From an uncultured Clostridia bacterium (GTDB lineage: Bacteria > Bacillota > Clostridia > Christensenellales > Borkfalkiaceae), in the NCBI GenBank assembly GCA_947176445.1, contig CAMWQK010000054.1:1-6239 (forward strand): a stretch of DNA of 6,239 nt. Direction: 5' to 3'. A program made the translations under genes and the position numbers. Shown piece by piece: positions 1 to 6,058 of the stretch (the stretch's first letter is position 1; every line of letters starts with the position of its first letter). The notes under the pieces were generated by a model that searched no databases, was not told the origin of the DNA, and saw only the letters and a program-made list of their open reading frames with translations.

Positions 1-47
1 TTCTTAAATTCTTCCGTTAATTCGGGGCTTGTGTCTCTTTGCGCCAT
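1..47 (-). CDS. gyrA: Probable DNA gyrase subunit A, N-terminal fragment (runs off the window)
   Basis: Fifteen codons are visible, reading MAQRDTSPELTEEFK, from an ATG at 47 to the window edge. A GAGGAG ribosome binding site (58-63) lies 10 nt upstream, and the gap to the gyrB stop codon is only 16 nt, so the two genes are almost certainly co-transcribed. The identity is inferred from context: gyrA directly follows gyrB in many Firmicutes. The visible residues come before the conserved GyrA core and are not diagnostic. Another gene, or a parC-like subunit, cannot be excluded from this fragment alone. Confidence 0.6.
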   Translation of the reverse strand, partial: MAQRDTSPELTEEFK

Positions 48-57
48 GATGATTTAT

Positions 58-63
58 CTCCTC
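58..63 (-). promoter_or_regulatory. Ribosome binding site of the gene after gyrB
   Basis: GAGGAG on the minus strand, immediately after the gyrB TAA and 10 nt before the ATG at 47. It supports a real start there. No promoter or terminator fits into the 16-nt gap, so expression depends on gyrB transcription. Confidence 0.7.
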
Positions 64-1977
64 TTAAATCTCAAGGTCTTTGACCAGGGTTGCGTTCTCT
101 TCGATGAACTGCCTGCGGAGCGAGGGGCTCTCGCCCATGAGAATGGTGAACATCTTGTCCGCTTCTACCGCGTCCTCCATACGCACCTTGATGAGCGTGC
201 GGGTGGCGGGGTTCATGGTCGTATCCCAAAGCTGTTCGGTGCTCATTTCGCCCAAGCCCTTGTAGCGTTGATACTCGACCTTATTGTTGTTCTCCGCGTC
301 GTACGCCGTCTTTTCCTCTTCGGAATAGAGGTACACGTCCGGCTTGCCCTTGCAGCTCGCCTTGTACAGCGGGGGCATTGCCGAATACACGTGCCCGTGC
401 TCGATGAGCGGACGCATATAGCGAAAAAGGAAGGTAAGGAACAGAATACGGATATGCGCGCCGTCGACGTCGGCATCGGTCATGGAGATGATGCGGTCGT
501 AGCGCAGTTTGCTCTCGTCGAAGTCGTCTAAAATGCCGCAGCCGAAGGCGGTGATCATCGCCTTGATCTCGGCGTTTTCGAGCACGCGGTTGAGGCGTAC
601 CTTCTCGACGTTGAGGATCTTACCGCGGAGCGGGAGGATCGCCTGAAATCTTCTGTCTCTTCCTTGCTTTGCCGTGCCGCCTGCCGAATCGCCCTCGACG
701 ATGTAGATTTCGCAAAGCTCGGGACGCTTGTCCGAACAGTCGGCAAGTTTTCCGGGGAGCGTCGTCGATTCGAGCACGCCCTTTCTGCGGGTGAGTTCTC
801 TTGCACTCCGCGCCGCGTCGCGCGCCTTCTGCGCCGTGATACAGCGCAGCACCAGCTCGCGCGCTTCCGAGGGGTGCTCCTCGATATAGGTGCCGAATTT
901 ATCGGCAACGCACTTACTAACAAACGAGCGGATAAAGCTGTTGTTAAGCTTATCCTTGGTCTGCGATTCGAACTGCGCGTTTTCGAGCTTGACGGAGACA
1001 ACGGCGGTAATGCCTTCGCGCACGTCCTCGCCCGTTAAGCGGTCGTTCTCCTTTAAGATATTCAGCTTCTTGCCCGCGTCGTTGATGACCTTCGTGAGCG
1101 CGAGTTTCAAGCCGTCGACGTGCGTACCGCCGTCGATCGTATTGACGTTATTCGCATACGAGTAGATAACCTCGTTATAGCCCTCGTTATATTGCAGAGC
1201 GATCTCGCACACCGTCGTGCCGTCCTGCCCCTCGAAGTAGAGCGGCTCGGCAAAAAGCGTCGTATTCACCCTGTTGAGCTCCTCTACGAGCTCGCGGATA
1301 CCGCCCTCGTAGCAGAAACTGTCCTTCCGCTCCGTCTCGCCGCGCTTGTCGCACAGCGTGATCGTCAAGCCCTTGTTGAGGAAGGCAAGCTCCTTCAAGC
1401 GGCCTTTGAGCGTCTCATACTTAAAGGTAATCGTCTCGAAGATCTCCGCATCGGGGAAGAAGGTGACTTTTGTCCCCGTCTTGTCGGTATCGCCGATGAT
1501 TTGCAGCGCGCGCTGGGGCACGCCGCGGTTGTAGACCTGTTTATAGACGTGTCCGTTCTGGGAGACCTCGGCTTCCAGCCACTCGGAGAGCGCGTTGACC
1601 GCCTTTACGCCGACGCCGTGCAGACCGCTCGAAACCTTATAGCCCGAATCGCCGCCGAACTTGCCGCCCGCGTTGACCTTGGTGAACACGACCTCGACGG
1701 TGGAAATCCCCTCCTTGGGGTGAATGGCGGTGGGAATACCGCGCCCGTTGTCCTCTACCGTACAGGAGCCGTCCGCGTTGATGGTGACGTGAATGGTATC
1801 GCAATAGCCCGCGAGCGCCTCGTCGATGGAGTTATCGACGACCTCGCTGACGAGGTGGTGAAGTCCGCGCTCGTCCGTCGAGCTGATATACATACCGGGG
1901 CGTTTACGGATATGTTCCAACCCGTCGAGCACCTGAATTTGTTCCGCGCCGTATGCGCCCTCTACTTTTTCTGCCAT
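64..1977 (-). CDS. gyrB: DNA gyrase subunit B (type IIA topoisomerase ATPase subunit)
   Basis: GyrB drives ATP-dependent negative supercoiling as part of the cytoplasmic A2B2 gyrase. The 637-residue length is that of Gram-positive GyrB, without the insertion found in proteobacterial forms. Motifs in order: GHKL ATPase with DNS at 48-50 (Asn49, Mg-ATP ligand), DNGRGIP at 76-82, the glycine-rich lid GLHGVG at 118-123 and TGTKVTF around 167-173; transducer with QTK at 339-341 (Lys341, the expected gamma-phosphate contact); Toprim with EGDSAGG at 428-434, PLRGKILNVEK at 449-459 and DADVDG at 501-506; then YKGLGEM at 572-578. The ILNVEK form favours GyrB over ParE. All catalytic residues are present, and Asp430 in the quinolone-associated EGDSAGG motif is the normal residue. 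I chose the ATG at 1977, which has AAGGAG 5 nt upstream. A GTG six bases earlier overlaps that ribosome binding site and is unlikely. It has its own promoter and a long structured leader. Confidence 0.98.
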   Translation of the reverse strand: MAEKVEGAYGAEQIQVLDGLEHIRKRPGMYISSTDERGLHHLVSEVVDNSIDEALAGYCDTIHVTINADGSCTVEDNGRGIPTAIHPKEGISTVEVVFTKVNAGGKFGGDSGYKVSSGLHGVGVKAVNALSEWLEAEVSQNGHVYKQVYNRGVPQRALQIIGDTDKTGTKVTFFPDAEIFETITFKYETLKGRLKELAFLNKGLTITLCDKRGETERKDSFCYEGGIRELVEELNRVNTTLFAEPLYFEGQDGTTVCEIALQYNEGYNEVIYSYANNVNTIDGGTHVDGLKLALTKVINDAGKKLNILKENDRLTGEDVREGITAVVSVKLENAQFESQTKDKLNNSFIRSFVSKCVADKFGTYIEEHPSEARELVLRCITAQKARDAARSARELTRRKGVLESTTLPGKLADCSDKRPELCEIYIVEGDSAGGTAKQGRDRRFQAILPLRGKILNVEKVRLNRVLENAEIKAMITAFGCGILDDFDESKLRYDRIISMTDADVDGAHIRILFLTFLFRYMRPLIEHGHVYSAMPPLYKASCKGKPDVYLYSEEEKTAYDAENNNKVEYQRYKGLGEMSTEQLWDTTMNPATRTLIKVRMEDAVEADKMFTILMGESPSLRRQFIEENATLVKDLEI

Positions 1978-1982
1978 AAGCA

Positions 1983-1988
1983 CTCCTT
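1983..1988 (-). promoter_or_regulatory. gyrB ribosome binding site (decides the start)
   Basis: AAGGAG sits 5 nt before the ATG at 1977. It overlaps the upstream in-frame GTG (1981-1983), which therefore cannot be the main start. The closing inverted repeat of the leader begins at 1994, so the site itself stays outside the predicted stems. Confidence 0.85.
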
Positions 1989-1993
1989 TTTGT

Positions 1994-2105
1994 TCACACG
2001 TTTTGTTGCCCTACGCCTTGTCGCCGCAGTGCGGCGAGAGCGCGCTCACTCCACGGGCTGCGTTCGCGCGTGGAAGGCGTTTCATAATGCAACAAAACGT
2101 CGTGA
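1994..2105. repeat. Long inverted repeat enclosing a multi-branched domain in the gyrB leader
   Basis: ACGTTTTGTTGC at 1998-2009 is a perfect inverted repeat of 2089-2100. With one bulged base (2101) it extends by TCAC 1994-1997 against GTGA 2102-2105, giving 16 pairs. Inside it, ACGCCTT 2013-2019 pairs with AAGGCGT 2074-2080. That stem encloses the hairpin 2021-2037 (8-bp arms, 1-nt centre), the palindrome GAGCGCGCTC 2038-2047, and CCACG 2051-2055 against CGTGG 2069-2073. The nesting is what a multi-branched RNA, or a cruciform in DNA, would look like. It lies in the transcribed gyrB leader and partly overlaps repeat copy B. There is no coding potential of note. Confidence 0.75.
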
Positions 2106-2113
2106 TTGCTAAG

Positions 2114-2163
2114 GTCGTGAAAGTGCTTTACGCGCGAAGTCAATTCGCGCTACACTTTCCGAC
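2114..2163. other. Main stem-loop of repeat copy B
   Basis: GTCG 2114-2117 pairs with CGAC 2160-2163; GAAAGTG 2119-2125 pairs with CACTTTC 2153-2159 across a single bulged T2118; GCGCGAA 2132-2138 pairs with TTCGCGC 2144-2150 around a 5-nt loop. That gives 18 Watson-Crick pairs. In copy A the T2124-A2154 pair is a C-G pair, which keeps the stem intact. CGAC 2160-2163 can also pair with GTCG 2168-2171 around ATAA, so two mutually exclusive foldings exist. Confidence 0.75.
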
Positions 2164-2169
2164 ATAAGT

Positions 2170-2193
2170 CGCTATTGCTGTACAGCAATAGCG
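2170..2193. other. Perfect 24-bp palindrome at the promoter-proximal end of copy B
   Basis: The arms CGCTATTGCTG and CAGCAATAGCG flank a TA centre. It lies 16 bp downstream of the gyrB -10 box, so it would form the first hairpin of the gyrB transcript or a cruciform at the promoter. Copy A has a hairpin of the same size at the same place, with three of its eleven pairs changed on both arms. Confidence 0.8.
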
Positions 2194-2208
2194 GAACTCT
2201 CTTTGTTT

Positions 2209-2217
2209 ATTATAGCA
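2209..2217 (-). promoter_or_regulatory. Probable gyrB promoter, extended -10 (TGCTATAAT)
   Basis: TATAAT at 2214-2209 is preceded by TGC, a perfect extended -10 for the housekeeping sigma factor. At 17-nt spacing the -35 hexamer would be TATACT, a poor match, which fits reliance on the extended element. Transcription would start near 2202, just before the first palindrome, giving a leader of about 225 nt. It is the best sigma-70-type site between the upstream terminator and gyrB. Confidence 0.65.
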
Positions 2218-2231
2218 AAAAGCGAAAAAAA

Positions 2232-2240
2232 AGTATAGCA
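2232..2240 (-). promoter_or_regulatory. Second extended -10 candidate (TGCTATACT), 23 nt upstream
   Basis: TGC plus TATACT repeats the architecture of the box at 2209-2217. At 17-nt spacing the -35 would be GCGTCA, also weak. It may be a second, tandem start or a decoy; the stretch is A/T-rich, so a chance match is possible. Confidence 0.35.
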
Positions 2241-2279
2241 TTTTTCGCGACTTTGACGCACTTTTCATGTGCGGAACGC

Positions 2280-2312
2280 AAAAAAGGCGCGTAATTTTGC
2301 TTACACGCCTTT
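2280..2312 (-). terminator. Rho-independent terminator after dusB
   Basis: On the minus strand, AAAGGCGTGTAA (2312-2301) pairs with TTACGCGCCTTT (2294-2283) around a 6-nt loop: 12 pairs, one of them G-U. The 3' arm runs into six T residues (2285-2280). It lies about 75 nt beyond the dusB stop and upstream of the gyrB promoters, so it separates the two transcription units. Confidence 0.85.
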
Positions 2313-2385
2313 GTTATGCCCTTGTAGTGAGGGGATACCGCCGATATGTGCCGTCCGTACAGGCGGCAATTCCGCGCAAAATCCC

Positions 2386-3312
2386 TCAAAATATCTCTTT
2401 TGCAAGAGCGGCAACCTCTTCCGTCGTCGCCGCAGAAAAGAGTTTGCGTTTCCACTCTGCCGCCCCGCGCATGCCGCGGGTGTAGAACGCCGCCATCTTG
2501 CGCATGAACACGCAGGCAAACTTTTCGCCGTAGAGCGCCTTCGTCTCTTCGAGCTCGTTGAGGAACAGCTCCAAAAGCGGTACGTCCGCCGTGCCTAATA
2601 TCTTGCAGAATATCTTGGGATCGTACATCGCCGCGCGGGCAATCATCACGCCGTCCGCGCCCGTTCTCCCCATCATCGCCTCTGCGTCCGCCTTCGAAAA
2701 AATGCCGCCGTTTGCGATCACGGGAATGCTCACGGCTTGCTTTGCCGCCGCAATCTCCGCATAGTCGGGCTCGCCCGCATACACCTGCTCGCGAAGCCGA
2801 CCGTGCACGGTGATCATGCACGCTCCCGCGCCCTCGCACAGTCTTGCAAACTCCCGCGCGATCTTATTCCCGTTCACGCCGATCCGGAACTTGACGGAGA
2901 TGCGCTTCCCGCTCTTGACACATGCCGCGATCACCTTCTCCGCAAGCGGCAGATTTTCAAGGAGCGCACTCCCCTCACCGTTCTTCACGACCTTCGGCAC
3001 GGGACAGCCCATGTTGATATCGATGAGGTCGAAGGGCGCAAGCGCCTCGCTCTCGCACGCCGCACGCATGATCGCGGGATCGTTGCCGAAGATCTGCGCC
3101 GCCTTGGGCGACTCCGTCCCGCAATAGAGGAGCTTTTTCGTCTCCTCGTTCCCGTACGAAAGCCCCTTACAACTCACCATCTCGGTGAACGTGAGCCCCG
3201 CGCCGAGGCGCATGCACATCTTGCGGAAGGGATAATTCGTATACCCCGCAAGCGGCGCCAAAAATACGTTGTTGGGGCAGTGCAGCCCCGCAATATCAAT
3301 GGGTTGAAACAT
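2386..3312 (-). CDS. dusB: tRNA-dihydrouridine synthase, DusB family
   Basis: This FMN- and NADPH-dependent enzyme reduces specific uridines in tRNA to dihydrouridine in the cytoplasm. The 308-residue length is usual for the family. Motifs in order: the FMN-binding start APLAGYTNYPFR at 19-30; TEMVS at 43-47; DINMGCPVPKVVKNGEGSAL at 98-117, with Cys103 the expected proton donor; VKFRIG at 140-145 (Lys141); TVHGR at 168-172 (His170); IPVIANGGI at 196-204; and the phosphate-binding GADGVMIARAAM at 218-229. A helical tRNA-binding C-terminal domain follows. The GEGSAL form is typical of DusB/NifR3. I chose the ATG at 3312, because homologues start just before such a sequence and the upstream 24 in-frame codons (to 3384) lie inside mazG. 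The start overlaps the mazG end by 17 nt with only a weak GAAGAA site, which suggests translational coupling. Which uridine it modifies cannot be read from sequence. Confidence 0.95.
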   Translation of the reverse strand: MFQPIDIAGLHCPNNVFLAPLAGYTNYPFRKMCMRLGAGLTFTEMVSCKGLSYGNEETKKLLYCGTESPKAAQIFGNDPAIMRAACESEALAPFDLIDINMGCPVPKVVKNGEGSALLENLPLAEKVIAACVKSGKRISVKFRIGVNGNKIAREFARLCEGAGACMITVHGRLREQVYAGEPDYAEIAAAKQAVSIPVIANGGIFSKADAEAMMGRTGADGVMIARAAMYDPKIFCKILGTADVPLLELFLNELEETKALYGEKFACVFMRKMAAFYTRGMRGAAEWKRKLFSAATTEEVAALAKEIF

Positions 3313-4705
3313 GGTTCTTCGCCCGCTTATAGTAATCAAGCCACTCTTCATCCGTGAGGGAATGCACGTCCTTGCCGTCCGCAAGCACGAGCTTCTCCCA
3401 CTCGGTAAAGCGCGCCGCCGCCTTCTTCACAACGTCGAGAAGCGCCTGCTCGCTGTCGATCCCGAGCATGAACGCCACGTGCGCAAGCACCATTAAAAGA
3501 TCGCCGAACTCGTCTGCAATCCGGCTCTTATCCCCCGACTTCACCGCAAGTACAAGCTCTTCCGCCTCTTCGGCAAACTTCTTTTTGCAGTTCTCGGGAT
3601 CGACGAAATTCCAGCCGCCCTTCGACATACGCTTTACGATCTTCTGCGCACGAAGGAGCGCGGGGAAGCACTGCGGCACGTCGTTCACCGCATCGGAGAA
3701 CGTGACCTGGTGCTTTTCCGTCATCTTATTCTTATCCCACACGGAGAGAGCGCCGTCCGCACCCGCCGCCTTGTCCGTTCCGAACACGTGCGTATGCCGC
3801 GTGATGAGTTTTTCGCAGACGCCGCTGATCATATCGGCGAGCGCAAACTCGCCGCGATCCTCGTCGATGAGGGCGTGGAACACCGCCTGCATGAGCACGT
3901 CCCCTTCCTCTTCGCACAGCTTTTCGGGATCGCCCGCGTCGATCGCGTCCACCAGCTCATACGCCTCTTCGATCATATTGATACGAATGCTCTCGTGCGT
4001 CTGCACCTTGTCCCACGGGCAGCCGTCGGGTGCGCGCAGACGGCGAAGAATGGCAACGAAGTCCTCAAAATCGAACTTCTTCTTTTCGAGGAGCGGCACG
4101 TCGTACACGACGAGCGCGGTCGAATAGTCGTAGCATTCCGCGCGGTCGGCCTCATACAGCGGAATGCGGCTGCCCGCGCCGTGCACGCACAGATAGGCGG
4201 GGCATTCGTCGCCGAATTTTTCGCTGAGGAGCAGCTTGATATCGCCCGCAAGTTCGCGGTTGTCGAGATCGTAGACGACGAGGGGTGCGGTGAGCTTTTT
4301 GCCCGCGATCTCGTATGCGGAGACCGCCGTGAACGCGCCGAATACGCCCGCAAGCGCGGCGGCAGTCGCCGCCTTTCCGACGCCCTCGACGACCTCTGCG
4401 CCGCGCTCGATTAAAAGTCGCGCCGCCTTGTCCTCGCTCACAGCGCCGTCTACACAGTAGCACACGTTCCTGCCCGCCGCACGCTGCGTGACCTCTTTTA
4501 CGATGTTTTTATGTAACGTGTCGAAGTTGCGGCTCTTCTCGTAGAGAAAGTCGAGCGAAGTGAACTGTATCCCCTCCGCCCTGATTGCTTCTGCCGAGGG
4601 GGTGAGCGACGTTCTCAAAATCACCTCGTCCGCCCCCTTCATTTTATCAAGCGCGCGCTTTGTGAGATCGCCCGCGCTCACGCCCGTCCCTACGACCGTA
4701 ATCAT
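3296..4705 (-). CDS. mazG: YabN-type fusion: methylase-like domain plus MazG nucleotide pyrophosphohydrolase
   Basis: The protein has 469 residues in two parts, as in Bacillus YabN. Residues 1-205 resemble a tetrapyrrole (corrin/porphyrin) methylase, with TVVGTGVSAGD at 3-13 where the family has a GxGPGD loop. Residues 210-465 are MazG, which hydrolyses NTPs to NMP and pyrophosphate (house-cleaning). The first MazG repeat has LRAPDGCPWDKVQTHES at 223-239, EEAYE at 246-250 and EEGD at 266-269. The second has EEAEE at 379-383 and DEFGD at 398-402. These are the Mg-binding acidic motifs, and both sets look intact. The N-terminal domain is less convincing: the usual VPGHP-like loop reads VDGAVSED at 85-92, so methylase activity is doubtful. 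The ATG at 4705 gives the expected MITVVG start, with AAGG upstream inside the preceding gene. It overlaps the flippase gene by 59 nt and dusB by 17 nt. Confidence 0.93.
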   Translation of the reverse strand: MITVVGTGVSAGDLTKRALDKMKGADEVILRTSLTPSAEAIRAEGIQFTSLDFLYEKSRNFDTLHKNIVKEVTQRAAGRNVCYCVDGAVSEDKAARLLIERGAEVVEGVGKAATAAALAGVFGAFTAVSAYEIAGKKLTAPLVVYDLDNRELAGDIKLLLSEKFGDECPAYLCVHGAGSRIPLYEADRAECYDYSTALVVYDVPLLEKKKFDFEDFVAILRRLRAPDGCPWDKVQTHESIRINMIEEAYELVDAIDAGDPEKLCEEEGDVLMQAVFHALIDEDRGEFALADMISGVCEKLITRHTHVFGTDKAAGADGALSVWDKNKMTEKHQVTFSDAVNDVPQCFPALLRAQKIVKRMSKGGWNFVDPENCKKKFAEEAEELVLAVKSGDKSRIADEFGDLLMVLAHVAFMLGIDSEQALLDVVKKAAARFTEWEKLVLADGKDVHSLTDEEWLDYYKRAKNHVSTH

Positions 4706-6017
4706 ACTCTTTTTCCGCCTTCATTTTTCTTATAGTATAAAACAAATTGATGAAAAAAGCAACCAGATAGCAAACGTTCGCCGAAATTGCCGCGCCCGAA
4801 ATGGACAGCGCGGGACGGGAGACGAGAACCCATTCGAGGAACATTTTGAGCGACACGCCGACGAGCATGGAGAGCGCCGCGTACTTCGCCCTGCCCATGC
4901 CCGTGAGGCAGGCGGAGAGCGTCTGCACGCCCGAGAGCGTCGCCGCCGAGATGGAGAGCAGCCGAATGAGCCGCACGAGGATCGCACTGTCGTCCGCGCT
5001 TAAATTGCCGTAGAGCAACGAGACGACGGGTCTTGCCAGCGCGAACAGCCCGATCGCGCACGGCACGGAGATAAGCAGCGTGAGCCCGAGCGCGTACATC
5101 GAACGCCGCCGCCCTTCCTCGTAGTCTCCGCGGGAGACCGCGCGGGACACGGCGGGCACGATCGCCGCAGCGAGCCCGTAGGAGAGCGTTGCGGGCAGAT
5201 TGACGAGCGCGACCGCTCCGCCCGTATAAAGCCCGTAGAGCGCAACGGAGCGCGCCGTATAGCCGGATAGGAGGCGGACGATGACGACGCTGTCGTAAAA
5301 CTGCGACAGAGGCAGGATCGCCACCGACGCCATGACGGGAATCGCAGATAAAAAAATGAGCGCGCCCGAGGCGCGGGAAGGGCGCAGCGTTTTTCTTTTC
5401 CGTTCCCGCCCGTACCGCCTTATCAGGTAGAGAAGTGCGACGAGCTCCGAAGCGCTCACCGCCGCAAGCGTCAATGCCGCGGCGATATAGGCATTCTCGC
5501 GGAAGCGCAGCGCAAAGAGTATCCCTAAGCCCGCCTTGACGACCTGCTCCAAAATCTCCGAAATCGCAGTGGGCGCCATGTTGTTCTTGCCCTGAAAATA
5601 GCCGCGCAGCACCGCAATGACGGCGACGAAAAAGACGGATGGCGCGAGCGCGAGGTAGCACCATTTCAAGTTCTCTTCGCCCTGCATGCGACTGACGCTC
5701 CCCGAGAGTGCGACCATTGCCGCCGCGCCGATTAGTCCGACGAGGGCGAAAATTTTCAGCGCGGCGCGGAGCGTATCCGAGCTGTCCTGTCCGCGCGCCG
5801 CCTCGTGCGCGACCACGCGCGAAAACGCCGACGGGATCCCCGACGACGAGAACGTTAAGAGGAGCACGAAGAGCGGATATGCCATCTGATACAGCCCCAT
5901 GCCGTACCCGCCGAGCACGTTGGTGAGCGGAATGCGGTAGATTGCGCCGATCCCCTTTGCAATAAGCCCCCCGATGGAAAGTACGGCAACGCTCTTTAAG
6001 AAGGACGAATGTTTCAT
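4647..6017 (-). CDS. SpoVB/YabM-like MOP-superfamily flippase (polysaccharide or lipid-linked precursor export)
   Basis: This is an integral membrane protein of 456 residues with about 12 hydrophobic segments, roughly at 8-26, 44-60, 86-106, 118-138, 158-172, 177-198, 217-237, 260-290, 307-327, 350-370, 380-399 and 405-428. Family-like stretches are the N-terminal GAIYRIPLTNVLGGYGMG (24-41), RGYFQGKNNMAPTAISEILEQ (138-158) and LPLSQFYDSVVIVRLL (235-250). Relatives (SpoVB, YabM, MurJ) move undecaprenyl-linked sugars or lipid II across the membrane; the substrate here is unknown. It is shorter than SpoVB, apparently lacking the last two of 14 helices. The C-terminal tail (residues 431-456) is charged, and its last 19 or so residues are encoded within the mazG overlap. 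The flippase-then-mazG order matches yabM-yabN of Bacillus subtilis. The start ATG lies 8 nt after repeat copy A, and the only ribosome-binding-like bases, GGCGGAAG, lie in the end of that repeat. Confidence 0.9.
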   Translation of the reverse strand: MKHSSFLKSVAVLSIGGLIAKGIGAIYRIPLTNVLGGYGMGLYQMAYPLFVLLLTFSSSGIPSAFSRVVAHEAARGQDSSDTLRAALKIFALVGLIGAAAMVALSGSVSRMQGEENLKWCYLALAPSVFFVAVIAVLRGYFQGKNNMAPTAISEILEQVVKAGLGILFALRFRENAYIAAALTLAAVSASELVALLYLIRRYGRERKRKTLRPSRASGALIFLSAIPVMASVAILPLSQFYDSVVIVRLLSGYTARSVALYGLYTGGAVALVNLPATLSYGLAAAIVPAVSRAVSRGDYEEGRRRSMYALGLTLLISVPCAIGLFALARPVVSLLYGNLSADDSAILVRLIRLLSISAATLSGVQTLSACLTGMGRAKYAALSMLVGVSLKMFLEWVLVSRPALSISGAAISANVCYLVAFFINLFYTIRKMKAEKEYDYGRRDGRERGRSHKARA

Positions 6018-6028
6018 GTATGTACTTC

Positions 6029-6052
6029 CGCCATTCCCGCACGGGAATGGCG
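6029..6052. other. Terminal hairpin of repeat copy A
   Basis: The arms CGCCATTCCCG (6029-6039) and CGGGAATGGCG (6042-6052) pair perfectly over 11 bp around a 2-nt centre. It is the counterpart of the 24-bp palindrome at 2170-2193. In the flippase mRNA the 3' arm overlaps the only ribosome-binding-like bases, so the hairpin could hide the start region. Confidence 0.8.
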
Positions 6053-6058
6053 ACTTAC

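Larger units (their letters stand above)
2049..2196 (+). repeat. Dispersed structured repeat, copy B (in gyrB leader, antisense to gyrB)
   Basis: This 148-bp block aligns with the reverse complement of 6026-6174 with about 25 substitutions and one single-base indel (hand alignment). Both copies start at CTCCACGGGCT and end at GCGGAA. The best conserved core is 2114-2173, with three differences. Contents: the CCACG/CGTGG hairpin, a variable linker (2090-2112), a three-part stem-loop (2114-2163) and a 24-bp palindrome (2170-2193). In the two best stems the differences between copies are compensatory. It contains no reading frame of note and no transposase, so if mobile it would be non-autonomous. 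Family unknown to me. Confidence 0.85.

Noticed and set aside
1120..2112. A 330-codon open frame on the plus strand opposite gyrB
   Set aside because: It is fully antisense to a certain gyrB, has no recognisable motif, and reflects the lack of stops in antisense frames of GC-rich genes. The same holds for the other plus-strand frames across the window.
1994..2196. Riboswitch or T-box controlling gyrB
   Set aside because: No known riboswitch or T-box core motif is visible, there is no terminator/antiterminator pair, and the related copy A lies upstream of a different gene in the opposite sense.
2222..2248. Possible second terminator: GCGAAAAA/TTTTTCGC inverted repeat followed by T residues on the minus strand
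   Set aside because: The stem is A/T-rich with an 11-nt loop, overlaps the promoter boxes, and lies beyond a much better terminator at 2280-2312.
2210..2839. A 209-codon minus-strand frame spanning the dusB end and the intergenic region
   Set aside because: It is a shadow of dusB that runs through the terminator and the gyrB promoter region; its composition is Arg/Gly/Cys-rich with no motif.
4702..6042. A 446-codon frame on the minus strand overlapping the flippase gene
   Set aside because: It is an Arg/Ala/Gly-rich out-of-frame shadow with no domain or membrane pattern, while the other frame gives a clear multi-helix flippase.
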